Notes under the pieces: model-generated
Told to the model about the DNA's origin: nothing
What the model saw: the letters and a program-made list of their open reading frames with translations, nothing else
Database searches by the model: none
NCBI GenBank assembly: GCA_934090735.1
Contig: CAKOJR010000002.1
Span: forward strand, 124,001 to 188,000
Source of the DNA: an uncultured Bacilli bacterium
GTDB lineage: Bacteria; Bacillota_I; Bacilli_A; RF39; UBA660
Length of the DNA stretch: 64,000 nucleotides
Direction: 5' to 3'
Made by a program: the position numbers and the translations under genes
Shown: positions 1 through 8,977 of the stretch, one piece after another
How positions within the stretch are numbered: position 1 is the first letter of the stretch
Layout of the letters: each line of letters starts with the position of its first letter

Positions 1-108
1 ATGTTATCCCCTTTAATAGCAGGACATATAATAACATAAAATATTCAAAAAAACAACAAAATTTCTAGTTGCGTATGCAAGAACTGCCCTAGAATAATAT
101 TATATATT
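1..108. other. Window edge, no gene recognised
   Basis: This stretch lies downstream of the minus-strand surface protein gene. I see no open frame that looks coding and no convincing T-tailed hairpin; a weak TTGC/GCAA inverted repeat is present. Whatever lies to the left is outside the window. Confidence 0.4.
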
Positions 109-2046
109 TTAATTTACAACATATGGGTCTTCACTAGTCCCGGAGCCCGTAACATTGACATCTGATTTTAAACTTATCGATGGTCTAATTGAAGCGTCGT
201 TACTAACACTATCATTAGTAAGTCCGGCGTATTTATTTACTCCCCAAACTATTGCACTGTTATCATTAAAGAAATTTGGAGATAATGACCACCAGAAGTT
301 TTCGGTAGCGTTTTCTTGTAGATATAAACTTGAGTTAGCAATCCATGGAATATATCCAGCAAAAACTATTTCGTCTGCTGATAATAGTCCTATTTTGCTC
401 GTTATTTTACTCAATTCATTACTGCACTTTAAACTTGGACCCGTTCCACCTGCCTCGCCTTCTTCCGGTGATACTAATCTTTTTGCAGTACTATAATATG
501 TTTTGTTTGTTTTATATCCTAAACCAGTTGCCGGCGTACTTGAATCCCATGGATTGAATGACGTTTCTGTTACAACTGATTTGTCGCTACACCACACGGT
601 ATCTGCAATATTATCAGCATAAGATGCTAGATTATTTGTATACCAAGTTTCTAGATTTGTAAGAATTGTACTTTTATTTGTATTAGCATGAGTACTTGCA
701 TAACTTGAAGAGCCAGCTGTTCCATACATAAATCCAACATAAGCATTGTCATTCTCATTTGAATTATATGCACTTGTATAATTAGTACCGTCATAACGAG
801 CAAAGGCTGCTGATTCATCATTATTTACTTTTGAGCATGGGTTTACTTTATTATTAATGTTGTCGTTATGTAAAACTAATTTTATAGTGCCATCGCCTGC
901 TATTCTTACTATTCGCCAGCATTTATTTGCAAATTCAAGATAGTTATCTTTAACGGCACCTCTATAATAATAAGATGTACCATAATCATCTTCGGTACTT
1001 GATAGAGTTGACTCTGTTATATTTTTATTTGAAGTTAACATTTTGTATGTAAGACTTGATCCTGTTGTACTTTCTACGTAACATATATTATCTAATTCTG
1101 TAGTATTTAAAATTTCTTCAGAACTACCCGAAAATGCTTGATAAGGGTTACATGAAACAAGATATTTACCAACCAAATTTTTATACGATTGTTCATAAGT
1201 ATTAGTGGTCATTGACACACCTGTTAAGTCAAATTTTGTGCCGTTTGCTTTCCAGCCAGTTCCATATGTAACGTAGCTTTCTTTCATATCTGGCATTAAT
1301 TCTTCGGTAAGACTATTTATGTCATCAATTGTTCCGGAACTACTTTCAAAACCGGGTTTACTAGTTGGGATACTTATACTTTCATTTTTTCTTATATTAC
1401 CCAATAATGCAATGTCCGATGCCTCATACCAACCATTTGGTGCTGGTGGTAAATCAGTTGCACTAGTTATTACTACAATCTTGCCTGCCCATATTTTGTC
1501 TAGGCCTTGTTCTAAAGTAGTTGCACTATCCATCCAGATTCTTAAATCATAACTCTTTTCCTCATTTGCATTTAAACCAGTATCTACAATTATATATCCT
1601 TTACTGTTATTATCTAAATCTGTTAATGTTTGGCTTCCAAGTATTACTGAGGGATTTTTAGTAGTATCCTTGGGAGATATATTTACTTTAATATAGTTAT
1701 CTTTTAGATATGATGAGTCTGTGCTTTCTCTATATGTGCTTTTAATTGTGATATATGCTTTCACGTAACTATCACAATTATTTTTTAGAGTGAAAGTAAA
1801 TGGTGTCCCTTTAAGGCCATCTTTATCTGTTATTGGAAAAGCATCTGTTAGTTCTATTTTAGAAGTATCTTCAGTTAAGGTTGTACTAAAACATGTTCTT
1901 GATGCTAGAGTGTTGTCTTCACTTTGACTTAAATATAATCTAAACCAAGCAAAAGATACACCGATTATACAGATTACTGTAATTAGCAGACTATAATATA
2001 TTTTTAGTTTTTTCTTTTTATTATCAATATTAACTTCTTGGTTCAT
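109..2046 (-). CDS. Large TasA/camelysin-like membrane-anchored surface protein (paralogue 1)
   Basis: This 645-residue exported protein has a short charged N-terminus and one hydrophobic segment at about residues 16-36 ending in VSFAWF. That resembles the signal region of TasA/CalY (camelysin) proteins cut by SipW-type signal peptidases. Residues 45-195 form a domain with two spaced cysteines. The C-terminal half contains CWRIVRI, a repeated Asn/Ser-rich core, and ends in GSGTSEDPYVVN. It is a clear paralogue of the 640-residue protein at 18606-20528: both ends are strongly alike and the middle diverges. The start is ATG with GGGAG five bases upstream. The promoter spacer carries an eight-G run, so expression may vary by slippage. 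Extracellular role is inferred; function is unknown. Confidence 0.75.
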   Translation of the reverse strand: MNQEVNIDNKKKKLKIYYSLLITVICIIGVSFAWFRLYLSQSEDNTLASRTCFSTTLTEDTSKIELTDAFPITDKDGLKGTPFTFTLKNNCDSYVKAYITIKSTYRESTDSSYLKDNYIKVNISPKDTTKNPSVILGSQTLTDLDNNSKGYIIVDTGLNANEEKSYDLRIWMDSATTLEQGLDKIWAGKIVVITSATDLPPAPNGWYEASDIALLGNIRKNESISIPTSKPGFESSSGTIDDINSLTEELMPDMKESYVTYGTGWKANGTKFDLTGVSMTTNTYEQSYKNLVGKYLVSCNPYQAFSGSSEEILNTTELDNICYVESTTGSSLTYKMLTSNKNITESTLSSTEDDYGTSYYYRGAVKDNYLEFANKCWRIVRIAGDGTIKLVLHNDNINNKVNPCSKVNNDESAAFARYDGTNYTSAYNSNENDNAYVGFMYGTAGSSSYASTHANTNKSTILTNLETWYTNNLASYADNIADTVWCSDKSVVTETSFNPWDSSTPATGLGYKTNKTYYSTAKRLVSPEEGEAGGTGPSLKCSNELSKITSKIGLLSADEIVFAGYIPWIANSSLYLQENATENFWWSLSPNFFNDNSAIVWGVNKYAGLTNDSVSNDASIRPSISLKSDVNVTGSGTSEDPYVVN

Positions 2047-2071
2047 ATATACTCCCTATCTTTCTATAGTA

Positions 2072-2099
2072 AGTATATAATACACCCCCCCCATGTCAA
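2072..2099 (-). promoter_or_regulatory. Promoter with G8 homopolymer in the spacer
   Basis: On the minus strand a -35 TTGACA (2094-2099) and a -10 TATACT (2072-2077) are separated by 16 bases. Bases 2085-2092 are an uninterrupted run of eight G. The spacer is one base short of the optimum 17, so gain or loss of a G should change promoter strength. It drives the 645-residue surface protein. Confidence 0.65.
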
Positions 2100-2149
2100 G
2101 TTAATATTTGGCTAATTTTGTTCTATGCCTGTAAAATTTGTACTGGTAT

Positions 2150-2181
2150 TGTACTGGCAAGCTTAAAGTAGACAGCCTAGA
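2150..2181 (+). repeat. Solo IS-end-like repeat, copy 1
   Basis: This 32-base sequence begins TGTACTGG and contains a 16-base core, AAGCTTAAAGTAGACA, that recurs exactly at 52879-52894; 27 of 32 bases match over the longer stretch. The TGTA...GACA layout resembles terminal inverted repeats of IS3-family (IS150-group) elements. No transposase or partner end is near, so it is at most a relic. Confidence 0.4.
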
Positions 2182-2211
2182 TAATTAAGTGAACAACTTT
2201 TATGTTTGTAT

Positions 2212-2847
2212 TTAAAATTTTAAAGGTGCGTTTTTGATACTTTGAAGAGCAATTTGTACTTCTTCTGGATAACATTGTGCTAACATTGGTAACATGCCTT
2301 TTATATCTGCTAATTCTAATGGAGAAACACCATTTATATTATTTCTAGCTATGTCTTTAATTAATCTTATAGCATCTTCTCTTACAACCTTGTCAACGCT
2401 TTTACCAGTATATCTTTTCACTATTTTTGTAAGCAAATTTTGATATGGTGCCCATAATTTGATTTTTTCAAGTGGATTTTCTTTAGGGACACAGTTTCCG
2501 CTTTCTGATGGTGTTAGGTTTTTCCCTCCAGATGGTCTATTTTCATATGAAAATTCACAGCCATTTTCTCTTAAATTCACGCATGTAGTTTTCATTGATA
2601 ATAAGTCTACTATATCTCTATTTTGATTTCTTGCTCTTAAGTATAAAAATGGCATATTACAGATTTTACCATTTACTCTTTTAAAGTTCATAAGAGCTAC
2701 TATAGAATATTTTTCAGTAGCTAAGAGTTCAAGTATACCTTTTTGAGTTTTATCTTCTATGTCTTCTATCCATAGGTCACAGCCACTTTTTTTGCAGCAC
2801 ATTCCACCACAATTTTTACATATTTCTAAATTTTCATTTCTTTCCAT
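2212..2847 (-). CDS. YkgJ-like cysteine-cluster (Fe/Zn-binding) protein
   Basis: The protein starts with a cysteine cluster, CKNCGGMCCKKSGC, within its first 25 residues. Further cysteines follow near positions 67, 87 and 94, plus CVPK at about 118. This pattern is that of the YkgJ/UPF0153 family, a putative metal- or iron-sulfur-binding family without an established reaction. The chosen ATG at 2847 follows GGGGG by four bases; an upstream in-frame start would add 12 residues with no ribosome site. It is about 211 residues and monocistronic, between the arcD terminator and the surface protein promoter. The family assignment is fairly sure; the role is not known. Confidence 0.65.
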   Translation of the reverse strand: MERNENLEICKNCGGMCCKKSGCDLWIEDIEDKTQKGILELLATEKYSIVALMNFKRVNGKICNMPFLYLRARNQNRDIVDLLSMKTTCVNLRENGCEFSYENRPSGGKNLTPSESGNCVPKENPLEKIKLWAPYQNLLTKIVKRYTGKSVDKVVREDAIRLIKDIARNNINGVSPLELADIKGMLPMLAQCYPEEVQIALQSIKNAPLKF

Positions 2848-2871
2848 TTTTCCCCCATAACTGTGAGAAAT

Positions 2872-2900
2872 ATAATAACACAATATAATTTAATCTACAA
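2872..2900 (-). promoter_or_regulatory. Promoter of the YkgJ-like gene
   Basis: Minus-strand TTGTAG (2895-2900), 17-base spacer, then TATTAT (2872-2877), preceded by TGT as an extended -10. It lies 25 bases before the chosen start. Confidence 0.55.
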
Positions 2901-2922
2901 GTTTGATAATTTATTACAAAAT

Positions 2923-2942
2923 AAAAAGAGCTTTAAGCCCTT
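2923..2942 (-). terminator. Weak intrinsic terminator after arcD
   Basis: On the minus strand a six-pair stem AAGGGC/GCTCTT (one wobble) with a five-base loop is followed by a T-rich tail, ten bases after the arcD stop codon. Confidence 0.5.
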
Positions 2943-2951
2943 AATATTTCA

Positions 2952-4391
2952 TTAAAATAATGAGAAGAATGTAAGCACTAGAATGTTTGCTATAGCAATA
3001 GTAATAACTATTTTTAGAGCAAATTTGAACCATGTAGAATACTCTACTTTAGCAAGTGCTAAGCCACCCATGATGGCTCCGCATGTTGGTGTAATTAAGT
3101 TAACTAAACCATTAGCAGATACCATTGTCATTATAGCAACTTCTGTACTATATCCTAAATTAGCTGCAAGTGGTGCAATAATTGGAGTTGATAGTGTTGC
3201 TAGTCCTGAAGATGATGGAACCAAAATTGATAATACTATATGTAAAATATAGTTAAGTGGTACAAATAATAATTCTGGTAACTTAGATAAGAAATTACTA
3301 GCATTATATATTATATAATTATCTAGGTAAGTTTGTCCCATAAGAACGCTTGCTCCTCTAGCTACAGCAATTACTAGGATAACACCAATCATGTCATCTG
3401 CACCATCTACAAATGTATCAACAAAATCTTTTTCACCATATCCATTTACAACAGAAATGATTACACTCATAATGAAGAACCATAGTGCTGATTCATAGAA
3501 CCACCAGTCACCTAATGCTTCACCAGTAAGCCATCCAGTAAATCCGTTGAAGAATGTGATATCAAAGCTTCCCCATGGAATGAATCCAATAATCATTATT
3601 ACAAATGTTAAAGCAAATAACCATAAAGTTGCTTTTTGTTTTCCAGTAAGTTTTGCTTTTTCTTTAGAGTCACTAGCAAACTTACTAAATGCTTTTTCAG
3701 CTTTTTGTTGTTCTCTTAATGATAGAATTGTTGAACCCTTATCATTTTTAACTTTTCTTGCATAAGCAAGTACGAAAGCAGTAGATATTGCATAAGTTGT
3801 TAGCCATAATACAACAGCAATAAATATTACTAAACCATGATTTACAGTTACACTTTCAGGAAGTGCACTTAATGCTACTCCAGTAGCAAATGGATTGATT
3901 GTAGAGCCTAATACTCCAGAACCAGCTCCTAAAAGAATTACTGCACTACCAACAAGTGGGTCCATACCAGCAGCAAACATTGTTGCGGCAAGTAATACAT
4001 AGAAACCTACTGTTTCTTCTAACATTCCGTAAGTTGTTCCACATACTGAGAAGATGAACATTAGAATTGGGATTAGCCATAACTCTTTTCCTTTTAATTT
4101 TTGTACCAAAACCTTGATTCCAGTTTCTAAAGCTTTAGTTTTATCTATAACTTTTAAGAAACCTCCAAGTATCATTATGAATATTGCAACATCAACTGCA
4201 TTTTCAAATCCTAAAATAGGAGCTTTTAATATTTGTGATAAAGTAGCACCAACAGTACCACTACCGTTTACTATTTCTTCACCAACAAATGTAGCACTAG
4301 GTAATAAATGTGACAAGATGCCTAGTCCAATAATTAAAAGCATAATTATTGAATATGAAGATAGCATTGATTTTGCACGTTTTTTAGCCAT
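2952..4391 (-). CDS. arcD: YfcC-family arginine/ornithine antiporter (ArcD-like)
   Basis: This 479-residue integral membrane protein has about 12 hydrophobic helices and conserved glycine-rich re-entrant segments such as GAGSGVLGSTINPFATG and the late PSSSGLAT and ITPTCG motifs. These are features of the YfcC/DcuC-like carrier family, which includes ArcD of Streptococcus pneumoniae. Its position directly after arcA and arcB supports arginine-for-ornithine exchange rather than dicarboxylate transport; that is inference from context. The start ATG follows GGAGGA. A 7-bp inverted repeat lies in the 72-base gap after arcB and may adjust expression. No carbamate kinase gene follows. Confidence 0.75.
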   Translation of the reverse strand: MAKKRAKSMLSSYSIIMLLIIGLGILSHLLPSATFVGEEIVNGSGTVGATLSQILKAPILGFENAVDVAIFIMILGGFLKVIDKTKALETGIKVLVQKLKGKELWLIPILMFIFSVCGTTYGMLEETVGFYVLLAATMFAAGMDPLVGSAVILLGAGSGVLGSTINPFATGVALSALPESVTVNHGLVIFIAVVLWLTTYAISTAFVLAYARKVKNDKGSTILSLREQQKAEKAFSKFASDSKEKAKLTGKQKATLWLFALTFVIMIIGFIPWGSFDITFFNGFTGWLTGEALGDWWFYESALWFFIMSVIISVVNGYGEKDFVDTFVDGADDMIGVILVIAVARGASVLMGQTYLDNYIIYNASNFLSKLPELLFVPLNYILHIVLSILVPSSSGLATLSTPIIAPLAANLGYSTEVAIMTMVSANGLVNLITPTCGAIMGGLALAKVEYSTWFKFALKIVITIAIANILVLTFFSLF

Positions 4392-4418
4392 TTACATTTC
4401 CTCCTTACTGACTATTAT

Positions 4419-4439
4419 AGTCTTCTATGGCTGAAGACT
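4419..4439 (-). promoter_or_regulatory. Inverted repeat between arcB and arcD
   Basis: A perfect seven-pair stem AGTCTTC/GAAGACT with a seven-base loop lies in the arcB-arcD gap. There is no T tail, so it is more likely an mRNA processing or stability element than a terminator. Confidence 0.4.
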
Positions 4440-4463
4440 GTTATTAAGCTTTATGCTTATAAC

Positions 4464-5453
4464 CTATTTTTTCATTGTAGCACATACTACAGCTTTGATT
4501 GTATGAAGTCTGTTTTCAGCTTCATCAAATACTTTTGATTGATTAGAAGAGAATACTTCATCAGTAACTTCCATTTCTTTTAATCCATATTTTTCAAAGA
4601 TCTCTTTACCTATGGTTGTATTTAAATCGTGAAATGATGGTAAGCAGTGTAAGAATATTGCATTCTCGTTTGCATTTGCCATAACACTTTTATTTACTTG
4701 GTATGGTGAAAGTAGTTTGATTCTTTCTTCCCATACACTAGCATCTTCTCCCATAGATACCCATACATCTGTGTATATTACATCTGCGTCTTTTGTTGCA
4801 GTTAGTACGTTTTCATCAAATTCAAGTTTTGCACCTGTTTCGTTTGCGATTGCCTCGCATTTTTTGATTAGTTCTTCTTCTGGCCATAAGTGTTTAGGGG
4901 CGCAAGCTACGAAGTGCATTCCCATCTTGGCACATACGACCATTAGTGAGTTTGCTACGTTGTTTCTAGCATCACCCATAAAGACTAACTTAATGCCATC
5001 TAAATGGCCAAAGTTTTCTTCTACTGTAAGAATGTCTGCAAGCATTTGAGTTGGATGGTATTCTGTAGTAAGGCCATTCCATACTGGAACTCCCGCATTA
5101 TTAGCTAGTTCTTCAACTATTTTTTGTGAAAAACCACGGTACTCGATACCATCATACATTCTACCTAATACTTTGGCAGTATCAGCTATGCTTTCTTTCT
5201 TACCCATTTGAGATGATCCTGGGTCTAGATATGTTACTCCCATACCTAAGTCAAGACCAGCCACTTCAAAAGCGCATCTTGTTCTAGTTGAAGTTTTCTC
5301 AAATAGTAAGACAATGTTTTTTCCTTCTAGATATCTATGACTTATACCATTTTTCTTTTTGTTTTTTAGGTCTTTAGATAAATCTAGTAAGTATCTAATT
5401 TCTTCTGGTGTGTAGTCCAAAAGGGTTAAAAAGTTTCTTCCTGTTAAATCCAT
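4464..5453 (-). CDS. arcB: Catabolic ornithine carbamoyltransferase
   Basis: The enzyme converts citrulline and phosphate to ornithine and carbamoyl phosphate in the cytoplasmic arginine deiminase pathway. The 329-residue sequence has the carbamoyl-phosphate motif STRTRC near residue 57, HPTQ near residue 131, the ornithine-loop HCLP near residue 271 and a conserved C-terminal arginine region, all intact and of normal length. It starts in the sequence TAATG, sharing one base with the arcA stop codon, so the two are translationally coupled. Catabolic rather than biosynthetic use is inferred from the arc operon. Confidence 0.93.
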   Translation of the reverse strand: MDLTGRNFLTLLDYTPEEIRYLLDLSKDLKNKKKNGISHRYLEGKNIVLLFEKTSTRTRCAFEVAGLDLGMGVTYLDPGSSQMGKKESIADTAKVLGRMYDGIEYRGFSQKIVEELANNAGVPVWNGLTTEYHPTQMLADILTVEENFGHLDGIKLVFMGDARNNVANSLMVVCAKMGMHFVACAPKHLWPEEELIKKCEAIANETGAKLEFDENVLTATKDADVIYTDVWVSMGEDASVWEERIKLLSPYQVNKSVMANANENAIFLHCLPSFHDLNTTIGKEIFEKYGLKEMEVTDEVFSSNQSKVFDEAENRLHTIKAVVCATMKK

Positions 5454-6697
5454 TATATATCCTCTCTATATAGTGGCATGCTCATACATCTAGGGCCACC
5501 TCTACCACGTGATAGTTCAGCACTGCTCATTTCTAGAACTTTAATACCATGTTCTCTTAAAATGTTGTTAGTTATGTTATTACGGTCATAAACTACAACA
5601 ACACCTGGAGCTATTGCTAGAGTATTTGTTCCGTCATTCCACTGCTCTCTTTCACTTGATACTCTTTCTCCACCAGCACATGGAATAAGTTCTACTTTTC
5701 TCTTTAGATATTTTTCTAAAATTTCTTCTAGAGAACCAGTTACTTTTACAACGTTTAGATCTTCGTCACTATCAGGAATGTCTCCTTCAGTAATTTCGTA
5801 TACTTCTAAAGTATCCATAATACCTGGGTGGTATGTGAATTTATCATAATCAATTTGAGTAAATACTGTATCTAAATGCATAAATGCTCTAGATTCTGGT
5901 ATTTTGAATGCTAGAATTGTATCGATACTGCATTCTGGATTTTTGAAGCAGTTTTTAGCTAGTTCATCGATAGCTGCTGCTTCTGTTCTTTGAGATATAC
6001 CAACTGCTAGGATGTGATTATTAATATTTAATACGTCTCCGCCTTCAATATGATATGGTAAATATCTATCATATAGTTTGTTTACTTTACCAGCAAAGTC
6101 AGGATGGTATTCAAAGATGTATTCTGCGTAGATTGTTTCTCTATTTCTTGTTACAGAGTACATTTTATTTAGGATTGCTCCATTACCTGCACTAGCAAAA
6201 GGGTCTCTAGTAAAGTATAGGTTTGGAATTGGGTCAGCTAAGAATTCAGATTCTTCACTTACAAAGTCAACTAGACTTTTTTCAACCTCTCTTTTAGCAC
6301 GAGATATTTCTCCGATGCTTATTCCAGCCATTGTTTTAAGAACTAATTCTTTTTTATCCTTAAAACTTTTTAGGTATTCAAATACTAATGTTTTGTATTT
6401 AGGTGTTCTAATGCCAGCTTCATAGATAAACTGTCTTATGAACTTGTCTAAAATTTCTTCACTAATATTTAATACATCAGCCATTAAGTCTTCTAAATAT
6501 ACAACTTCTACTCCGTTTGCTTTTAGGATGTGTGCAAATTCATCGTGTTCTCTTTGAGCTTCCGGTAAGAATGGAATGTCATCAAAAAGAAGTCTTTGAA
6601 GTGAGTCAGGTGTTAAATTTAAAAGTTCATTTCCTGGCCTATGAAGTAAGACTTTTTTTAGTGGTCCTATTTCACTTTTAACATTAATTGCATTCAT
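5453..6697 (-). CDS. arcA: Arginine deiminase
   Basis: Hydrolyses arginine to citrulline and ammonia, the first step of the ATP-yielding arginine deiminase pathway and an acid-stress defence. The 414 residues match the family length. Visible motifs are the N-terminal GPLKKVLLHRPG, FTRDPF near 162, EGGD near 217, MHLDTVFT near 274 with the catalytic histidine, and the catalytic cysteine at 404 in GGPRCMSMPL. It is the first gene of arcA-arcB-arcD, has its own promoter at 6726-6754, and starts with ATG behind AAGGA. Confidence 0.96.
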   Translation of the reverse strand: MNAINVKSEIGPLKKVLLHRPGNELLNLTPDSLQRLLFDDIPFLPEAQREHDEFAHILKANGVEVVYLEDLMADVLNISEEILDKFIRQFIYEAGIRTPKYKTLVFEYLKSFKDKKELVLKTMAGISIGEISRAKREVEKSLVDFVSEESEFLADPIPNLYFTRDPFASAGNGAILNKMYSVTRNRETIYAEYIFEYHPDFAGKVNKLYDRYLPYHIEGGDVLNINNHILAVGISQRTEAAAIDELAKNCFKNPECSIDTILAFKIPESRAFMHLDTVFTQIDYDKFTYHPGIMDTLEVYEITEGDIPDSDEDLNVVKVTGSLEEILEKYLKRKVELIPCAGGERVSSEREQWNDGTNTLAIAPGVVVVYDRNNITNNILREHGIKVLEMSSAELSRGRGGPRCMSMPLYREDI

Positions 6698-6725
6698 TTT
6701 CTATATTCCTTTCTATTCTATAAAT

Positions 6726-6754
6726 ATTATAACAATTATAATTTAACTTTTCAA
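6726..6754 (-). promoter_or_regulatory. arc operon promoter
   Basis: Minus-strand -35 TTGAAA (6749-6754), a 17-base spacer and a perfect -10 TATAAT (6726-6731), 28 bases before arcA. No clear ARG box was recognised. Confidence 0.7.
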
Positions 6755-6759
6755 TTTTT

Positions 6760-7479
6760 TTAATGCATTATGCTACTCAAAAAATCATTTAGTCGTTTAT
6801 TTTCTTTTTTATTAAATACTTCATCCACCGTACCATCAAATTCAATTTTACCTTTTTCTAGAAATAGAACTCTGTTTGCACATTTTTTGATGAAGTTCAT
6901 TTCGTGAGATACAATAATCATGGTGATACCACTAGTGGCAAGCTCACTAATCATGTTTAAGACTTCATTAACCATTTCGGGGTCTAATGCACTTGTTGGT
7001 TCATCAAATAGAATTATGTCAGGTTCCATCATAAGTGTTCTAGCAATGGCTACTCTTTGTTTTTGACCACCTGATAAACTTTCTGGGTATGCATCTTTTT
7101 TATCTAGAAGATGAATATCGCCAAGTAAGTCAATTGCTTTAATTTTTGCATCTTCTTTGTTTAGTTTGCCGAGAGTAACCGGAGCTAACATTAAATTTTC
7201 TAAAACTGTCATGTTAGGAAATAAGTTAAACTGCTGAAATACCATACCTATTTTTTCTCTAACTTTAGTAATATTTTTTTTAGTAATTTCTTCGCCATTA
7301 AAGATTATTTTCCCTGTGTTTGGTTCTTCTAGACGATTAATGCATCTTAAAAGAGTACTTTTACCTGACCCTGATGGACCAATAACTGAGATAATGTCGC
7401 CTTTTTGAACGTTAAATGATATTTTATTAAGTACTTTATTTTTACCAAAACTTTTGGTTATGTTTTTAACTTCTAACAT
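6760..7479 (-). CDS. Polar amino-acid ABC transporter ATP-binding protein (GlnQ-like)
   Basis: Energises uptake of a polar amino acid. The 239 residues carry Walker A GPSGSGKST at 34-42, the Q-loop in MVFQQFNLFP, the ABC signature LSGGQKQR near 135, Walker B IILFDEPTSALD and the H-loop histidine in VSHEM. This is the HisP/GlnQ subclass. The gene overlaps the permease by 14 bases. The neighbouring arginine deiminase operon makes arginine a plausible substrate, but substrate cannot be read from the sequence. Confidence 0.9.
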   Translation of the reverse strand: MLEVKNITKSFGKNKVLNKISFNVQKGDIISVIGPSGSGKSTLLRCINRLEEPNTGKIIFNGEEITKKNITKVREKIGMVFQQFNLFPNMTVLENLMLAPVTLGKLNKEDAKIKAIDLLGDIHLLDKKDAYPESLSGGQKQRVAIARTLMMEPDIILFDEPTSALDPEMVNEVLNMISELATSGITMIIVSHEMNFIKKCANRVLFLEKGKIEFDGTVDEVFNKKENKRLNDFLSSIMH

Positions 7480-8155
7480 TACCTATCTTCCTTTCTAGAG
7501 AATTAACAAGTTTGCTTAAGAAATAAGTAAGAGCTAAGTAGATTAAAGCAATTACGATAAGTGGAAAGAAATAGTCATAGGTTCTTGAAGCGATGATATC
7601 ACTTGCTTTGGTTAGTTCTAGAATGCCAATATATGCACCTACACTTGTTTCTTTTAAGAGTGTGATAAATTCATTGCCTAGGGCTGGAAGAATATTTTTT
7701 ATAGCTTGTGGCATTATAATAAGTCTCATTACTTTAGAGTAACTTAGTCCTAGAGCAAGTCCTGCTTCTAATTGTCCTTTATCGATAGCATTGATGCCTG
7801 ATCTAATGATTTCTGATACGTATGCACCAGAGTTAATGCCAAATGCTAGGATACCAACTATTAAAATATTAATGTCACTACTTTTAAAGATTACGTAGTA
7901 GATTATCATTAACTGAAGAATTACGGGAGTTCCTCTTATAATTGTTACGTAGCTTTTAGCTATAAAGTTGCTTATCTTGCCTTTGCCATTTACTTCGTAG
8001 TTGTTTCTGATAAGAGAAATTATCATTCCTAGAGCAACACCGATGATTACAGCAAAGAAAGCTATTATTAAAGTGTTACCTAAACCCTCTAAAATATATT
8101 TGTATCTGTCATCATAAATAAATGTTTTGTATAAGTTGTTACTGAGTTTGTCCAT
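7466..8155 (-). CDS. Polar amino-acid ABC transporter permease
   Basis: A 229-residue inner-membrane permease of the HisM/GlnP type with about five transmembrane helices. The EAA loop EAGLALGLSYSKVMRLIIMP (about residues 145-164) docks the ATPase. Its start is in TAATG with the end of the binding-protein gene and its end overlaps the ATPase gene, so the three are one operon. There is one permease gene, so it probably acts as a homodimer. Confidence 0.88.
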   Translation of the reverse strand: MDKLSNNLYKTFIYDDRYKYILEGLGNTLIIAFFAVIIGVALGMIISLIRNNYEVNGKGKISNFIAKSYVTIIRGTPVILQLMIIYYVIFKSSDINILIVGILAFGINSGAYVSEIIRSGINAIDKGQLEAGLALGLSYSKVMRLIIMPQAIKNILPALGNEFITLLKETSVGAYIGILELTKASDIIASRTYDYFFPLIVIALIYLALTYFLSKLVNSLERKIGNVRS

Positions 8156-8871
8156 TATTCCTCCGTGTGATTAAGGACAAATTCGTCTATTTTGCCTTCA
8201 CTTTTAAGTTTACCTATTACTTTGTTAATTGAATCAAGTAGTTCTTTATTTCCTTTTTTGACAATCATGCCATAACTGTCACTGGTTATTTCTTCATCTA
8301 TTATTACTAAGCCTTGGTTGTTTGCAATTATTTGTTTTGCTGGTAGTTCGTCCATTACAATTGCATCAACTTTACTTGCTTTTAGGTCTTCGGCTGCAGC
8401 TAGGTATTTTTTCTGTCTTACAACTTCGGCATCTTTAAAGTTTTTGCTTACGTATGTATCACCTATACTTCCTAACTGAACAGCAATTTTTTTGTTTTTG
8501 ATTTCATTAATGGTTTTATAAGTATTTTCTCTAACTACAGCAACTTGTCTAGAAACAGAATAATCATTTGAAAAATCAACATTTTCTGCTCTTTCCTCAC
8601 TGTAACTAATTCCGGCAGCACCAAAATCAGCCTTACCAGTTTTTACTTCATTAACAATTGAATCAAATGCTATATCTTTAATAACAAGTTTTTTGCCTAG
8701 TTCTTTGGCAATTTCATTAGCTATGTCAACGTCTACGCCAACAATTTCTCCGTCTTTGTAGTATTCGTATGGGGCAAATCCTGCCTCAGTAACCATGATA
8801 AGTTCATTGCTATTTTTAGAGCAACCACTTACTAGTAATAATATTGTAATAAATAATAATAACTTCTTCAT
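8155..8871 (-). CDS. Amino-acid-binding lipoprotein of the ABC importer
   Basis: The 238-residue protein has a lipoprotein signal with lipobox VSGC (acylated Cys at about 17) and a family-3 solute-binding fold: GFAPYEYYKDGEIVGVDVDI near residue 31, DFGAAGISYSEERAENVDFS near 81, and the hinge region MDELPAK. It captures substrate outside the membrane and passes it to the permease. It is the first gene of the importer operon, with AGGAGG before the ATG and a promoter at 8894-8923. Confidence 0.9.
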   Translation of the reverse strand: MKKLLLFITILLLVSGCSKNSNELIMVTEAGFAPYEYYKDGEIVGVDVDIANEIAKELGKKLVIKDIAFDSIVNEVKTGKADFGAAGISYSEERAENVDFSNDYSVSRQVAVVRENTYKTINEIKNKKIAVQLGSIGDTYVSKNFKDAEVVRQKKYLAAAEDLKASKVDAIVMDELPAKQIIANNQGLVIIDEEITSDSYGMIVKKGNKELLDSINKVIGKLKSEGKIDEFVLNHTEE

Positions 8872-8893
8872 AAAAGCCTCCTACATTAACTTA

Positions 8894-8923
8894 ATTATAA
8901 CATTTAATAATTTATTTAATCAA
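8894..8923 (-). promoter_or_regulatory. Promoter of the amino-acid importer operon
   Basis: Minus-strand TTGATT (8918-8923), 18-base spacer, TATAAT (8894-8899) with a TGT extended -10. It points away from the divergent HIT gene. Confidence 0.65.
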
Positions 8924-8977
8924 TAAAATATGTTAAAAGAATGCTGTTTATGTTATATTATTTGTAGGTGATTAAAA

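Noticed and set aside
2851..2855. Second G-run (five G) as a variable tract
   Set aside because: It is the ribosome-binding site of the YkgJ-like gene and is too short for likely slippage.
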